This document shows positions 27,901-42,900 of a stretch of DNA of 64,000 nt, one piece after another. This DNA comes from Tenebrio molitor (lineage: Eukaryota > Arthropoda > Insecta > Coleoptera > Tenebrionidae): positions 9,486,001-9,550,000 of the forward strand of contig NC_091050.1 in NCBI RefSeq assembly GCF_963966145.1, written 5' to 3'. Both the position numbers and the translations under genes were made by a program. Below the pieces are notes generated by a model that worked only from the letters and a program-made list of their open reading frames with translations, made no database searches and was not told the DNA's origin. Every line of letters begins with the position of its first letter. The stretch's first letter is position 1.

Positions 27901-30900
27901 AAAATATATTACATAATTATAAATCAGGGAAGCAATAGAAGTTGCGAAAATTTAGAGCGTCCTTGTGAGCGTCGACTCATATATCTCTTTGAAAATTTTA
28001 TCATCTGCTTTTTATGGTGTTTATAAGAATAAAAATAATTTTATGGTGCACGAGCATATTTCAGCATATTTACATTTCGCGAAGGCACTCGGCCGGATTG
28101 GAATAATATTTAAATTTAAATTATTCTATTTAATCCTTTTCAAACACATGAATTTCTGTAATGGCCGCCATTTCCCTATGTAAAAAATGTATTTGTGTTA
28201 AAATTTACATCGCTTGTTGTGGCGTACATCGCCTTATGTAAGTTATTTCCGAATTTGTTTTTCTCCAGTTGTGATCGACGTATCGGAGACGCTCTTCGTG
28301 CTCCGTACTCGAAAGGGTGTCGAACCATCACCACGAGATGCAATCTTCAGGAATTCGCAGATACGAGATTTTAGCTCGTCACAATTTTTTTCGATTCAGT
28401 CAATGCTGAATATGTTCGCGAGGTCAGTCACTGAATTTGGGCGCATCTTGTTTGTCTCCTCGTAAGTAGTACGTTCTACTTTCCCAGACACCCATGATGT
28501 ATTAGACTTGGTGAATCTAACGGGCAATCGGATCAGAGATTTATTTTTTTTTTCCTTCTAATTGGATGTCGGGTTCTTTCACAACACCATCAACAGGTGT
28601 TTGAAATTTTTACGTCGGCGGGCGGATATTCTTCAAACAAGCAGCATCGTTAGGCGCAATTTGTTGTGATTGTAATTACTTTATCTGTTGTTTGTAATGT
28701 TTGGTGAGGCTGTGCTTGTGTTTCAACTTTCAAGATCCACCACGAATTTAGTGTGATCCAGTTATAAGTTGAAAACAGAAATAGCCTAAGGATATTTGTG
28801 TACCTTTGACCGGAGATAAGTGTTGTCGAACGTAAACATTTTCTTAATAATATTAAACAAATAGATCGGGTCCCTTATCAAAGGTCGCGCCATCCTGTGA
28901 TTTTCACATGGTCATCTGCGTCATGCATGTGGATAAATAAGCGTGCAGACCCAGAAAAGAAAGCACTGCCATTTTATAAATAAAACTCCTGTGTAATTAT
29001 TTATTTTGTTATTATTATTTTTATCCTAATTTATTGTCGTCCGAGATGACACAGTTCCGCAACGTGCGTCATCTTGTTGGTTTTGGATGCAGGTCCTGCA
29101 TCAACAACTTGAAAGGAGTTCCACCCTTCACAAGTAATGAAAGCGGTCGGTGCTGTACTCGGCCAGGATCTCAATGCGTTCACTTTCACCATTGTGTTTT
29201 TTAATTTTAATTAACAACGGCCCATACCCTAAATTAAACATTTATCATAAACATCTTGTTTTAACACAGAATACGTGTTATATAAGATTGTCGTGTTACA
29301 TGGAATCATTGTTCTAATTTTTTGCGGTTGGAAAGCGTACAATGTAATGCATAATTTGATGTAACCTTATCTTTATTTATACGAAGCATATACGACCAGT
29401 GTTGCCTAATTGTTATGTGTCTATTGTTTGTGTGAACCTCCAGTCCATCACAGGACATCACACGACTAGTTTTGTTATTGCTCTCAATAAATTTAGTTCA
29501 GCTTTGATTACACTTATTTTCGCGCAACTACATTATCTAGCGTCATTTCATTTCTTTGAAACAAATAAATGCGAACATTAAACAAGTTGTGTATCGATGC
29601 AGCCCACTTCAACCTGCACGATTATGTAATTTTGTCCTTGCTGCAGCAGTCAGTGGTTGTCTGGTTCCATTGTTTGTCTAGGGTTAGATAAATGGTGGGT
29701 TTATCGGTCATTCCCACCCACAGCCATATTTTTGGAGCAATTTAAGCAGACAAGCGCAAATGCCCGATCGACGATAATTTTCATATTTTATGTAGATAAC
29801 GTAATTGTTGCGTTTTAATCAGTCGGGTTCAGACATTTTGTCACCTTTGATTGCAACATTTGCTTGTAAAAGCTAACGAGGTGTGACCCAGCATTTTTCT
29901 ACAGTAAGTATGCGAGGCTATTTTGCTGGCATTCCACACAAAAAACGTCTGTACTGAAAATCCTCGAACATTTGGACCCATTTGTCACGGAGATAATGAA
30001 CTAATTGTACTACTCGACGATAATGCTCATCGTGCGAGGATCTACACGGTGATTCTAAAATGTCAATCCATCAAAAAATATTTTTGTGAAGCATGTCTTA
30101 TCTGATTCAGTGGCAGCAGTATTCTAGATTGTGCTTTCATTGTATTTCTGTGTACATGTTTAACTTCTAATTTGTATTTGTATTTGATGTTGCTAAGACG
30201 ATGGGTTCACAAAAACCTGTGTAAATACACGTTACTTATTTGCTTTAGTACGACAATAAACCGTGATAACATTCAGCACTGAATTAATTTCCGCAATTAG
30301 GTTTACGTCCAGTTTCGGTTATTTATTGAAGAACTAACTGGTTTATTCATGCATACAAATCATCCGTGAAAGCGAATGTTTTAATCAGTTTTTTTGGCAC
30401 TTCAGCTGATAAAAAAAATCTATTTTTTCTTCCCTGTAATAATACAGTGTTACAGGATAAGCAGAATCACGATCAAGGATGTCTAGAATTTTATTGTTGG
30501 CTACACGTGCGAATGACGTTGACTTATCTCAATCAGCTTCATGTTTACTTTTTTTTTTATTTTGATGACATTTATAATTACATAATTTAGTTTTATTGGC
30601 AACCTCTTTATTAATAATAATTAAATTAATCTAATCAAAGTAATATTTTTGTAAATACACCATTTCATTTTCATCCGAGTATGGTCTAATTTATTTTTAT
30701 ACAGAGTGTAACAGAAAAAAGTGCATTTATTTTAACTGGCAATACTTAGTACTCATCAATTACAACAATTTTTTTAAATAAAGTTTGTTGGAATTTGCAA
30801 AATTGTATTGCCATTTGTCCCCCCTTTATTTTGACGTGCCGTTCACGTTGAATGCAATTTTATTAACCTGAAAACTTTTTAAAACTGAATGTTTTTATTC

Positions 30901-33900
30901 CTTTCCTATTGCTTTTGATGAATAAAATGGTTTTACTTTCGTTTGTTTTTTTTTATTACTGCTGTTTGTTTTTTTCTTTATTAAATGTAGTTAGGTTAAA
31001 ATCGTTCCACAGGCGGGTAAGCAAATCGTGAGTAAATTTAGATACATTTTAAAAAACCCTTCAGAATTTGTTTTGGAAAAAAAAATATTTAGAAAAGTTG
31101 TTGCAATAGATGAGTCATATTACCAGTTAAAATAAATGCACTTTTTCTGTTTCACCCTGCATGTGACTATCTGCGTTCAGACTTTTTCAAAATGACAATT
31201 ATAAACTATTTTTATCTTTAAATTAATTATAACAATATTGTGAAACAGCTACGGTTGTATTTAGCAATTTTTAAACTGTTGACACCAATAAATAGATACA
31301 ATGAGACATCGAGTAAATATTTTCGACCGAAATCGTTTTGTTTTCAAATGATTTTTTTTTTTAGTTGTTTCTAAACAATGTTGTTCTATTGCCGATAAAT
31401 GATTGTTATTAGCTGGAAATAAATTTTGAAAATCTTCAAACGTATTTCTTTAATGCATATTTGTCCTTGATGTGTCAATAATAATCCGTGTATAAAATTT
31501 TATTCAAATCGATCCAGTCGTTTTCGATACTAGGTGGGTCACGTGTACCATCAATTTTTTTCAACTTTCACAATGTCTTTCTAAACGACTATAACATTAT
31601 GATAGTGCTAAAATGGTAAATTATTATGTATAATAAAATTCTTATGGTACACCATCTGATAAATTTACCCATGAAACAGCTTCCAGTTTTCTAACACGTG
31701 TTCAATTGAAATGTTCATCAAATTGGCTTTGATCTTTGTCGCTATCATTGTCTAACCAACTTAATTTACGATGTTGTTGTCTTTTAAAAAATAAAGTCAA
31801 AGCCAACTTGATGAACATTCCAATTGAACACTTGTTATGTTGTTGTAAACATATTTTAATATCGATTTAAATATAAGCGCAAACATTGGCCACACCGTAT
31901 ATTCAGCACTGGATGACTCATAATCTCATAACTCCCATATCTTTATCGTTATCTTTCAATATTAACATCGAATTATAAAAATTTACCTTTGAACAGTGGT
32001 TTGTTACTATGGGGTTGTTTTGTGGACATTCAATATAGATTCCGGTTGCTTACCAATTGTAAAACTATTTTCAAGTTTTTTTTATCGTAAAACAAAATTT
32101 CGCAGATAGTTTTCTTATCACATAGTATGTATTAAATGAGCCAAATTGAGTGGTTATCGATTGGAATACTAGAACCAAGTTGTTTTCGATCTGTTTAAAT
32201 TATTCGAATGCTTTGTGAATACATTTTCCTGGCACTTGCTTTTTTAATTAATAATTCATACTGGTATAATTACTAGCGTTATTTAACCCAAGCGATCACT
32301 ATGTGGAACATAATTACAATAATTTTACCAGCGGTGCTCACACTCAATTTTCCCAGTTTTAAAATCTTGGATATTTCATAATTAGTGTAGGGACCTTGTT
32401 TTTATGGTAATTATGCGTGGTAACCTTTACAGGTCAGATAGAGATATTTAAAATTGAATAATAGATGCTATAAAATATTTTTATTGTTCGTATTTGATCC
32501 ACAACGTGAAGGAAACACGTGTTTCACGTTAATTTCACCGATGCTATCCTTGCTCAAAGCGAAGTGACAATAATCGACAATAAATTGAAATGGACGATGT
32601 TACAACATTACAAGCAAGAACGTAACGTGTGTACTTGCCCTCGACCTCGTCCAGCAATAACAGAATGAATGTTTGTCTGTGGCTAAATGTATAACTTGAA
32701 AAATTAAAAATAGAACACGTCTCGGATATTGGAACGAAAAAATATTCGGTATAGGTAATACATCCATAAATATAAAAATAGTCACGCCGTTTTCAAAGTG
32801 ATGGACGCAATGGCGGCGACTCGTGCCAAAAGTATGTGGATGGTTTGCACTTTGGTCAAATGAAAAAAAAGATCGTAACCGGTTAAATTTATTGTTTTTC
32901 GCAGTTGGAACCAGAGAATGTCAAAATTTGTCCGGGTCAGTAGGAGTTGGACCGTTTTCCCCATTAAGACGTGAATGCTCAAATTGGTTTTGTTATGTAA
33001 TTTACGTTTCATTTACGAACGGCGTGGACACATTTTTTTCTGGCGCATTGCAGATTTGTCTTCTGACTAATATGTGATAAAATGTTTGATATTGCATAAT
33101 TAGTGACGATTAGCGAAATAATGGCAACAGTGCTTGTACTAATCTAATTTAAATAATGAAGAATACAGTGATGTCACCTAGTAATGTTGTTAAATCATTG
33201 AATTATTACTTTTTTAAACAACGCAACTTGTTAATAGTCCATTTGCTGATTTACTTAATTATTATGCAACGTTTATCGATAATTGATTGGTGTTATTAAA
33301 ATCCTTTTCTGCTTTTGACGAGTTCAGGTGAGTCAGCAGTAAAGAACGAATGAAAATTTCGACCTTTTGGCCATGCATTTTTCACAATGCGATGTTAATA
33401 ATTCAAAGAAGAAATTAGATTTCTATGTTTTGGCAGTTGCCACACAGTTCGGTCAATGTAGAAAATTAACAGTATACATCTTTATACTTTGCCTAAATAC
33501 AAAACATCTCGAATAATATTTTCAATTTTGTATGCATTATTTGGAACAAACTAGTTTCTGTAATGCAGTTTGTGCAGTTTTATTTCATGTTTGCAAAAAC
33601 TCGATCTTAAATTAGCATAATTTCCTAATACATATCCAACAAGATTCATCAAGATTTTTCCAGTCTTCGACAGTTCAAGAAATGGATCTAAATCACTCAG
33701 TTTTAGCAATTGAACCAAAAAGACAATCCTAAATCTTTTCTATGGGATTTAGATCAGGAGACTGCGAAGACCATCAATACATAATGTCTGCTTTTGCACC
33801 GAATACATTTTTACTATAATCTTGTGCCAGGTTAAATTAATCAGCTTGTTATCCTTGCAAATAACCGATTCAAGGATTCGACAAAATGGAACCATTCATT

Positions 33901-36900
33901 ATATGTTAAAAAGGATCAACAAGCCACGTGTGTTAACAACTCTGCAGCTCACCTCTTTTTTTTCTCTTTTGTTTACGTTTCACTGCTATTTTTTTAGCGG
34001 AACGGTCGCATAATTCAACTCTCACTAATCTTACAGTAATTCAACTTACTCCTACGGTTTCAGTTCTTCTAATTTTCCAAGTGAAAATTGTTCTTACCGT
34101 AAAAGTTCGTCAGACAAATAAGATTTCTTTATCATTCAATCCATCATTAAATCACCAAATGTCTGAATTTCTTCGGCACGATCTGTTGTACGCTAATTCT
34201 GGAGCCAGCAATTATGTGTTTTGTACTGATAAAATTACACATATTCTTATCTTTTTATCTAAATGAAAAATTTGAAAAGTACATTACTTTCAAGTGGCAA
34301 CAAAAACATCAAATGCACAAAAATAAAATTGATTCTACTAGATAACTGTCATAAACCGGAACAAATTTACTCCTACTAAATTCGCCATATTTTAACCATT
34401 TACTTTTTCAATACTTCCTGCCTCTGTTTTAATCTGCTTAGTGATTTTTTAGTGACTTACATTTACTGGTTTTTTACTCATTTTAATGATCTATAATGTC
34501 CTCTTTCACTTTTCATTCCCATTTACAACTCCTGCTTTTGCAAATTGGTGTAGCCGATTAATGTATACCTATTAATTGTCTTCAATTATACATTTTTTAC
34601 TCCTTTTTAAAAATAATTTTTACATAATCCATCATGTTTCTTTTTTTACTTGTCACATATTTCATGCTCAATCTTCTTTGCTTATTTTTGCCATATCTAA
34701 TCGAATTATTTTCTTATTCAAAATTCTGTTAACATAATAAATTTTCATGTTTGCAATGGTAGACATACGGGTGTAAATTAATATAATACACTGCTCAACG
34801 GACGAATCAAGTATGGAGTTTCACCTGTGATTTAGAAAGTTTTTAAACAATTTTTGGTTGTATTATTTTTCGTTTCTACATAATAGAATCTTGTCATACA
34901 AGCTAGCTGTATCGAGAATTACAACTCGGTGGGTTTTAAAGTCCGTTAGGAAATATGTTTTAGATAATTTGTTAGACGTAATTCAACATTTTTTGCTTGT
35001 TTATTTATCACATTTATAGCGGTTTCTGTCTATTGATTGCCATTTTAGATTGTGAATCAATTTTAATACATAATTATTTTAATTAGTCAGAATAATAACT
35101 ATCATTTTATTTGAATAAAAATGGAAACATTCAACCATCTCCTAATTTGGTATATACTGCGAAGAACGAAGTCACCACGCCGGAGGCTCGGACGCCACCA
35201 GCTCATTTAAACTTAATTAAGACAAAAGGACACCTAATATCCACCCATAATTTCCAACCGCATTACGGCACCGTAATGATCAATCAAAAATCAATCACTA
35301 CCGTGTGTCGTCACGGTATCGTCCACGGTACCGCCACCATTATTCCGGCCTGAAGCCCGGTGCGGGTTTCGTAAACAAGTAGTTTCAGCGATCACAGAGT
35401 GAATTCGTGATTGCCTCGTGGCCTTCTGCCATAGGTAGACATGAAGCGAATTCGAGATACAAGCCTTTACCTGTTTACCGGAGCCAGGTTTTTGACCGTT
35501 AGCTGAACTTGCTCCGGTGCATAAACAAACTTCGCCAACAAAAAACAAAATTGTTGCCACATAACAGATTTGAATTCTTTCGGGCAATTTGGGATGATTA
35601 CTTAATGGGTTGGCACAGTTCGGGACTCTGTCTGGTGGCTCAGATAAGATGTCATAATCACCGCGGCGAAGTAAAATGGTCGTTGTTGGGTCGTGACGCT
35701 CCTGGATAAGGGCAAAGTTGGTTCCGGGTCGTTTTCCGTTGTTTTTTCTTTGCGATTTGCATGAAAACTTGTTTGCGAAGTTATGCAAAAATCGGTGACC
35801 CACGATTAAGTTTTAAGTTTGATGTTAAGCCGAGTCTAGACTACTTAGCGCACGGACAAGGTCGCACACGTCATGCTAATTTGGAATTTTGTCTATTGTG
35901 TGATAACTGCCGTTTTTAGGGTAATTACGCCACGACGACGACAACGCAGGAAGTGGGTAAACTAATTTTTATAATAAATTTACTCATGCATTTATTAAAT
36001 TTTATTATGTTTACACAAGTTTTGTGTATTTTAGTCGTAAACAAAAAAGGTTATTTTTTTGCAAATTTTTATTACTTTCATAAACCGTTTGAAAATCAAA
36101 ACACTTTAAGTTTTCTGTCATTACCCCATAAACAATATTTTTAAATAGCATCCGACTATTAATAGTGTTTGCATTCCTTTTGCTTTAGATCAAATTTTTT
36201 GTAAATGTTCAAAATTCGCACAATGCGAGCCATTTCTGGAACACACCTTTCATCATCGTAATAAAGAACTTTTCCGATAATGAGGCTCGCCAACCTCAAC
36301 GGGATAATTATGATTGTTTTAGCCTTATTCCAACGCGACCGAAAATCGACCGTTCACCTACTTCTAATACCTAATTTGGCATTTAGGCAACGGTTTGTGG
36401 TCGCTTTGGAGAAAGCAAACTGATCAAAATACATGAGGCTATTTTATGTTTGCTTGCATCTAAAAATAGTGCAACATTGTAAGTAATATCACAACTTTCT
36501 ATCAAATTAACCGGGCTCCGGACAGGTTGACAGGACTCGCCACGTGGCTTCTATCGATTGTTGTTGTTGATCATGTTTTCAATGGGAGACGTTAATATTA
36601 ACTGAAACATGAGCAGTCAAACTGTTTCTAGCACCACGTCGTGCAGATTCTTGCTAATCGTAAGGTGCGTGCGTAATAAGCAAATTTTTGGAAAGGTAGG
36701 ACGTCACCAGAAACCCCAACGAAGAAAATTGATCGAGAATCGGAGATTCACAAGAAAACACCAACACGTTATTGACGGTTTTGTCAACATGTTGTCGACT
36801 CCTTCGAATTGTAAAATTTTATCCTACTCGAGGATTTATGAGTCGAATCATAAAGAAAAGAAGATTTACAAGTTTCTTTGAAGAAGTAATTAGCAGCAGT

Positions 36901-39900
36901 GTTCTGTAAGATTTATTAGTATTACTGAATGTTTAAAATTAGTCATTTACACAGACCGACGTCCTTGAAGTTTTTGGAATGAATGAAATATTTGTAATTT
37001 GGTGTGAAATAGAATGTTCCGGCTGAATTACCTTTTGCACAAGAAAAAATTGTCTGGTTTGCTGATTAGCCAGGTTCTGAAAAAAATTTCATCGAGCTCA
37101 ATCGTGGAACTTCGTTAGCACTAATTCCACAAAATAAAATAAAAATCGTGTAGGGCAGCGTTTCTAAACCTTTTTCACGATGCGTTCCTTTTTCGTCACA
37201 TCATCTTTAACTGTTTAGTAATGCGAAGCTAGGTTTTGTTTAATAGTATATTATTTGACGAGCTAATAATGCCTATCATAATCCACGAGGGTGAAAGTTA
37301 AAAAACGAGCCGCAGGCGAGTTTTTTAATCACCAGAGTGGATTATAGGCATTATTCGCAAGTTAAATAAGAGGTTTTATCTACGACCTACGACTTTTTTT
37401 CATAAAACACTTAGCTTACAAAATTTCAAAGATCTGTGATTTATGATAAATCACAAGTGACTTATAATAAGTCACAGGTGTAATTTATAACTAGCATAAT
37501 GTATCTGTAGTTACGTAAATAATAAACGTATTATGTATTTAATGGTCCTAGATAAATAAAATAAATTAAGCACATGCTCAAGACCGTCTTAACCTAAGCG
37601 AGAGGAAACACCAAGATTAAAACCCCAAACTTTCTTTTTTTTCTTTTAACTTTAAAAGCTCATATCATAACACTTCTTGAAACCTTCGCGGACTCCTTGC
37701 GATCCCCCCGAAAGTTGGTACGTACACCACCGGTTAAGAACCACTGGTCCAGGGTGTTATGAGGTATCCTGTCTCATTAATTGCCAACCTACCTTTCTTT
37801 ATTTTTATTTATTTATTTTTTTCGTTCGGTCTGCTTTTAAATTTAAATTAGTTGGTGTAGAATTGGCACAAGTCGTAAACTGTTTTGTTTTGGCGTGTTG
37901 CGGGGTCAATCATACGAATCTTGGGCGATAATTTATGTGCGTAAGAGCACAGGAGCGTACCCGAAAGATGTGGTTCCGGGTCCGGAAGTGGCCCGCGAGG
38001 GGCAAGTGCCAAATCAATTTCGAAAAATCGTACTGCGGCAAAATTAAAGGTACTTAAGTGGTTTCGCGTTACGTAATTTTGTTTACTTCCGTCTACAAAC
38101 GTTTTTTATTAAAGCAAGTCAAGGTCGCGATATTATGACGTGAATTTGGCGAGTTAGAAAAATTGCACGCATTAAAAATTAAAATAGAATAGAGGCGAGT
38201 GAAGCCGCCAAAGGGGCGCTATTACAGGCCATCGGTGCAATTTTATAAAAAGGTATTTGTCACGTGCTAAAAATTTCAAAATTAATTTAATAAACAAGTT
38301 TATGGTTTGAAGGGGTCTTGATTGGTCGTCGAAAAGTAAATCTGGCCTACACGTGTTATTAATAATTCTTCGAAGAGGCATTGAACACGTGAATATCTGT
38401 TTTCGATTAACTTTCGACCACTGAGTAATGAATGAGACGCATGGGTTTTTTAAAATCCCGAATCGAAGTCAGAACAGCATCATGAGAATAAGGTTTTAAT
38501 TGGTGTGGGTCGCCACTTTTTTTTGGGTAATTGGCGCTAGAAATTTTGATTCACCCGTTCTAGACCGAATTCGACGTCATTGGGATGTTGGAAGGTCGGC
38601 ACATTGTTTTGATATTTTAATCTTTGGAACAGGTTTCTGTGATTAAACTCTGAAATGTCTACCAGTTGCATTAATTTGTAAAAGTCAAACCCTGAAGCGC
38701 AGACTTAAAAAAAATCTAAGCGAAGAGTGTTAAGTTGTGTGAAAATATAACTGGTGCAAAAAAAGCTTTGTTGCAACACGTCCGATAGAAAACGTGGCCG
38801 AAACTCGCGCCAAATCGTCAAAAATCAGAGAAAGACAAACTCGTCCTTTTCTTGCCAATTATTTTGTTACCATTTAACCGGTTTATTATTATCCGCGCTT
38901 TCTATCTGGTTAAATCCGGATTTTGTGTGGAAGTAATAACAGTGTTTTGCTAGTAGCACAGTTGTGTAATTTTCGAAAATGCAGGGTCAGGAAGTTATTT
39001 TGCGCGGTTACTGCAGGTCAACAGTAGCACCTATTAATTATGCTTTTCTGATACGTTTCAACAATTAATCGTGTTCCAACCATTAGGTTCGCAGAGAATT
39101 AACATCACATTTAACGCCTGTCCAATTATATTAAATGTATTTTAATAGCAAGTTGATTTCATTTCCATAACGTAATTGTTGTTAATTGACGGTAAATCAA
39201 AATGTTTTTCAAACGCTGTCACTTATTGACTGACTACTTCGGTGATTGTTAACGTTTGACGTCCAAAAACTGAAAAATATTTTTTATTGCGGTGTTGTGT
39301 AAGAAGAACAATGGTGTTTTTTGCTTGATTATTTATCTGATTCTCATGTTGTGGCGTCAAGATATAATTACCCCGTAAGTCGGAAAATTATGAGAATAAT
39401 CGATAATGGGGGCGGTAAACGAACGGCCATCCATGCACTATAATTATTCCATTCCATTTTCTAATTAATCCTATTTCCTGAAAAAAGTTTTCCTATTTTC
39501 ATTGCATGCCCTGCGCCGGGATTATTATTGCATTAATTATTGAAATTTATGCATTAATTACAACACAGCGGCTAGTTTCACGGTAATTTGTCAAATTAAT
39601 GTAAAAAGCGCTTGCAGCTTTCCCCACATAGACGACGACTCATTCAGGAAAATATTTTTTTTCGTTGCCAAAGCTTTATTGCCTATTCTCAAATTACACA
39701 GTAGCGGTCGGTAGCAATTTGTTAATTTCTTAAAATTAACACTGTTCAGGGTCAAACAAATAACCAATTTGTTTGCAAATATGATCTAATTGCTGACACA
39801 TGTCAATATAATGAACAGCTTCTTAAAAAAAAATAACAAATGTGTACATTGTTTCTGTATTTTCAACGTGACTACCCTAATTGCCCTGCCAACTGGTGAC

Positions 39901-42900
39901 TTTTAATACACATGAATGTACAGAATATGTTTTCAAACGATGTGGAAGCACCTGAAAAAATTCGCAGAGCGTAGGACGAGCTTTCAAGGATCGTTCACGG
40001 TGAACGTTTCCTTCAACAAATTCCGTTGTCGTTTATTTAAAAGCAGTAAAGTAATACCTTTTATGAAAAAAAGACTTTGTTGTTGGCTAAGATCTATATT
40101 ATTTAATATTTTTTTGTGCGTTCTACAGTTACATTTTCCTGGCCCAGAGTTTCAAAGCATTTTTTTTTTTACAATATCTGATTTGTTGAAAGGATGGAAT
40201 TAAAATGGAATGTATTCCCATATCCTTCAAGATGATTTACTTGAGGTATGTATTTGTCGTATTAAGGGCTTTGTTAAAACAGTTCGTTATGAAATAAATT
40301 ATCCCACAATGCCCTTAATTGATATAACAATTCTGGTAAAAATCATTTTGAGAAATTACTTTCGTGAAAGTAAAACTAATAATGAAACAAAAGTAGGTAA
40401 TTTTGACATACCTAGTCTTACAACTACGTGTCAAGAAAAGTATTTGCCATTAAATTCAGATGCATTTTTGTTGAGCTTTTGAAACTTTATTTGCTTTAAT
40501 TGTTTTCTTCAACAAAGTACGGCTTTTTTGCAAAAAAGTTTCTATCGGGAAATAAGACTTTGTTAATCACGCTATAAAATTAATTTATAAAGGGCATTAT
40601 CACATACGAGTCGTAAATAATACTTATAATAATTCTTAATCGATTGCAGTGATTTTTGCCATATTATCACCACTTTAAATTTATTTTATCTTCAAGCGGT
40701 TGACAACCACGCATTTGTGTATCTCTATAGAAACGGTTGAAGTGATTTTTTTGGTTGAAGTGTTTTTTTTTTTTTTTTGTAACCGGACTTGAAACACTTC
40801 AAATCCTAGGAGTTGAAATGTCCACAGGCTGCTCGACCGAGTCAAATGTAGTCATTTGAAAACATTTTCAGGATTTATTTGTCAATAATTATACGAAATA
40901 TTTAATAATTAAATTATCCCTATTAAAAAAAAAAGCGAAATAACGAAATTATTACCCAATATTTAACCGGTGCCACTGTGGTGCAACACGAGTTGCCCAG
41001 GTGCAGCACAAAAAGACACACTTCTACTCTTAATGATATATGTAATCTACTATTGCTGAGGAATTTTCAAGGATTCTTCACTCCGGATGTTTTACTATCG
41101 CTTACTTAAATCAAACTAAAGTAATATTTTATTATCAAAACTAAGTGCTTTTTTTTAATTTTTGCTTTGTATTATTTGGTCGGTATTGTACTATAACCTG
41201 GATATCAGCCGCATTAGTGTTATCTTGTTGAAGCAATTCTACACAAGACGAATTGTTACATAAAAATCTTAAATAGTACAATAATACATAACATTAATTG
41301 TTGTGAGACGTTACTTTCAGAGAACCAGCTGCGAGGTGAAAGTGATCTTTGACATATTCTTACTACCGTCAAGAAAAGTATAATTAAATCACATCGAACT
41401 CATTTTTGTTTTGTTTTATTACTTTCGTGTTTTTATCTGATTTGCTGTTGATTGTCGAACCATACTCAAGTTATCAAAAAGCTTTTAATTTGATTGATGT
41501 TGTTGAGCGAACACTCTTTTAATTAGATAAATTAAGTATAATCTTTTGATTGCCAAAGACACATAATTTCTTTTTAATTACTCTTATTACTGAAGGTATG
41601 GCTTCTGTTTCAAATTGAAAATTTTTAAATGATGGTAAATCCCAGTAATATTAAGCTATTCACGGGTTCTTTGGAACTCGTTCAAATTTGTTTCGCGGCC
41701 TTAACACTTTAGCAAACATCAAATAAGTATTTTCTTTCCATTGACATTCGCATTTCTATCACCTGAAAAATAAGAAATAATACACCATCAAACGGAACGT
41801 TACGCGATCTATATTTTCCACAAATAAGTATAGATATAGATATGAAATTTCTTTCTTTTCTTTTAATAACATCCTCCAGAACCCATTTATACAAATTCGC
41901 AAATTTCTATTGGGTGCTGTAATGAATTTATGAAATTAATTTGCCTTGAAGTCTACAAAGATATAAAAAAAATCGCGAACAATTTACCTTTTTATGAGCG
42001 AATATTACGTTTTTAATAACTTGTATTCACTCAAAAGGATAATAGCGTCAATAACTTCATATTATTGATCGTCAAGGTTCTGATAAAGAATTGAGTTTTT
42101 TCCGCCTGGTTTGTCCACTTTGCGTGCGTGCATGAAGCTGTAATTTGATTTTTTTTTTAAATCTTTGTTTTATGTATTTGTGAAAAAACATTTATGAAGT
42201 TGTGAGCTAAGCGGGGACGAACAGATTTCAACTTGTCGTAATTATTTAAATTCCAATTACAAATTAATTTGATTTAGTGACGTTAATTAACTAAGGTTCC
42301 GAAAATAGACTCCATCAATGAAAATTTCTTGCGCAACAGAATTTCTACTTTCACGCGTGTACCGTATCTTTGTATTTTTGTTAGGAGGTTAATTCAGTCG
42401 ATATTTTGTATTATAGGAGGCAAACAAGAATGGACGAGGTCTAGAACTTTCACTTGCAAGGAACGAATGTATCTTTTGGCATTTCTACTTTGACGGCTCT
42501 TTTGAAATGCCACAGTCGAGATCGCGCCTCAAAATTTTCGAATGGTGTCTTTGCATGGTGAAACTCACCCTTCCATTCGATTAAACGGAAGTACCGGTAC
42601 GAATCTCGTATTTATTTACACGAACATTGTTTACAGCACGTCTGGAGCATTATCACGCTGACATGCAAGGGACGGCTCAATCCAAAGTTCGTTTTCGGTC
42701 TGTTGAACCTGAGGATTATCTGTAATGGTTTAGTTGCCTGTGTACCTCTCATCTCGTGACATTTCGTTGCCACTGCAATGGCCACATTTAATGTCCTATT
42801 ATTAGGATGGGAACGACTGTTACGAAATGGGATTAGATGAGACACAAGTGATGCGTCCTCATTCTTGATGCTTATCATATCTAAGGTCTCGGGAGTTTCG

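Noticed and set aside
28269..28461. Open segment with acceptor TTCTCCAG and donor TC|GTAAGT, 64 codons, between NFAT exons 2 and 3
   Set aside because: It enters in the right phase but leaves in phase 2, which would shift NFAT exon 3 out of frame; the peptide has no recognised features.
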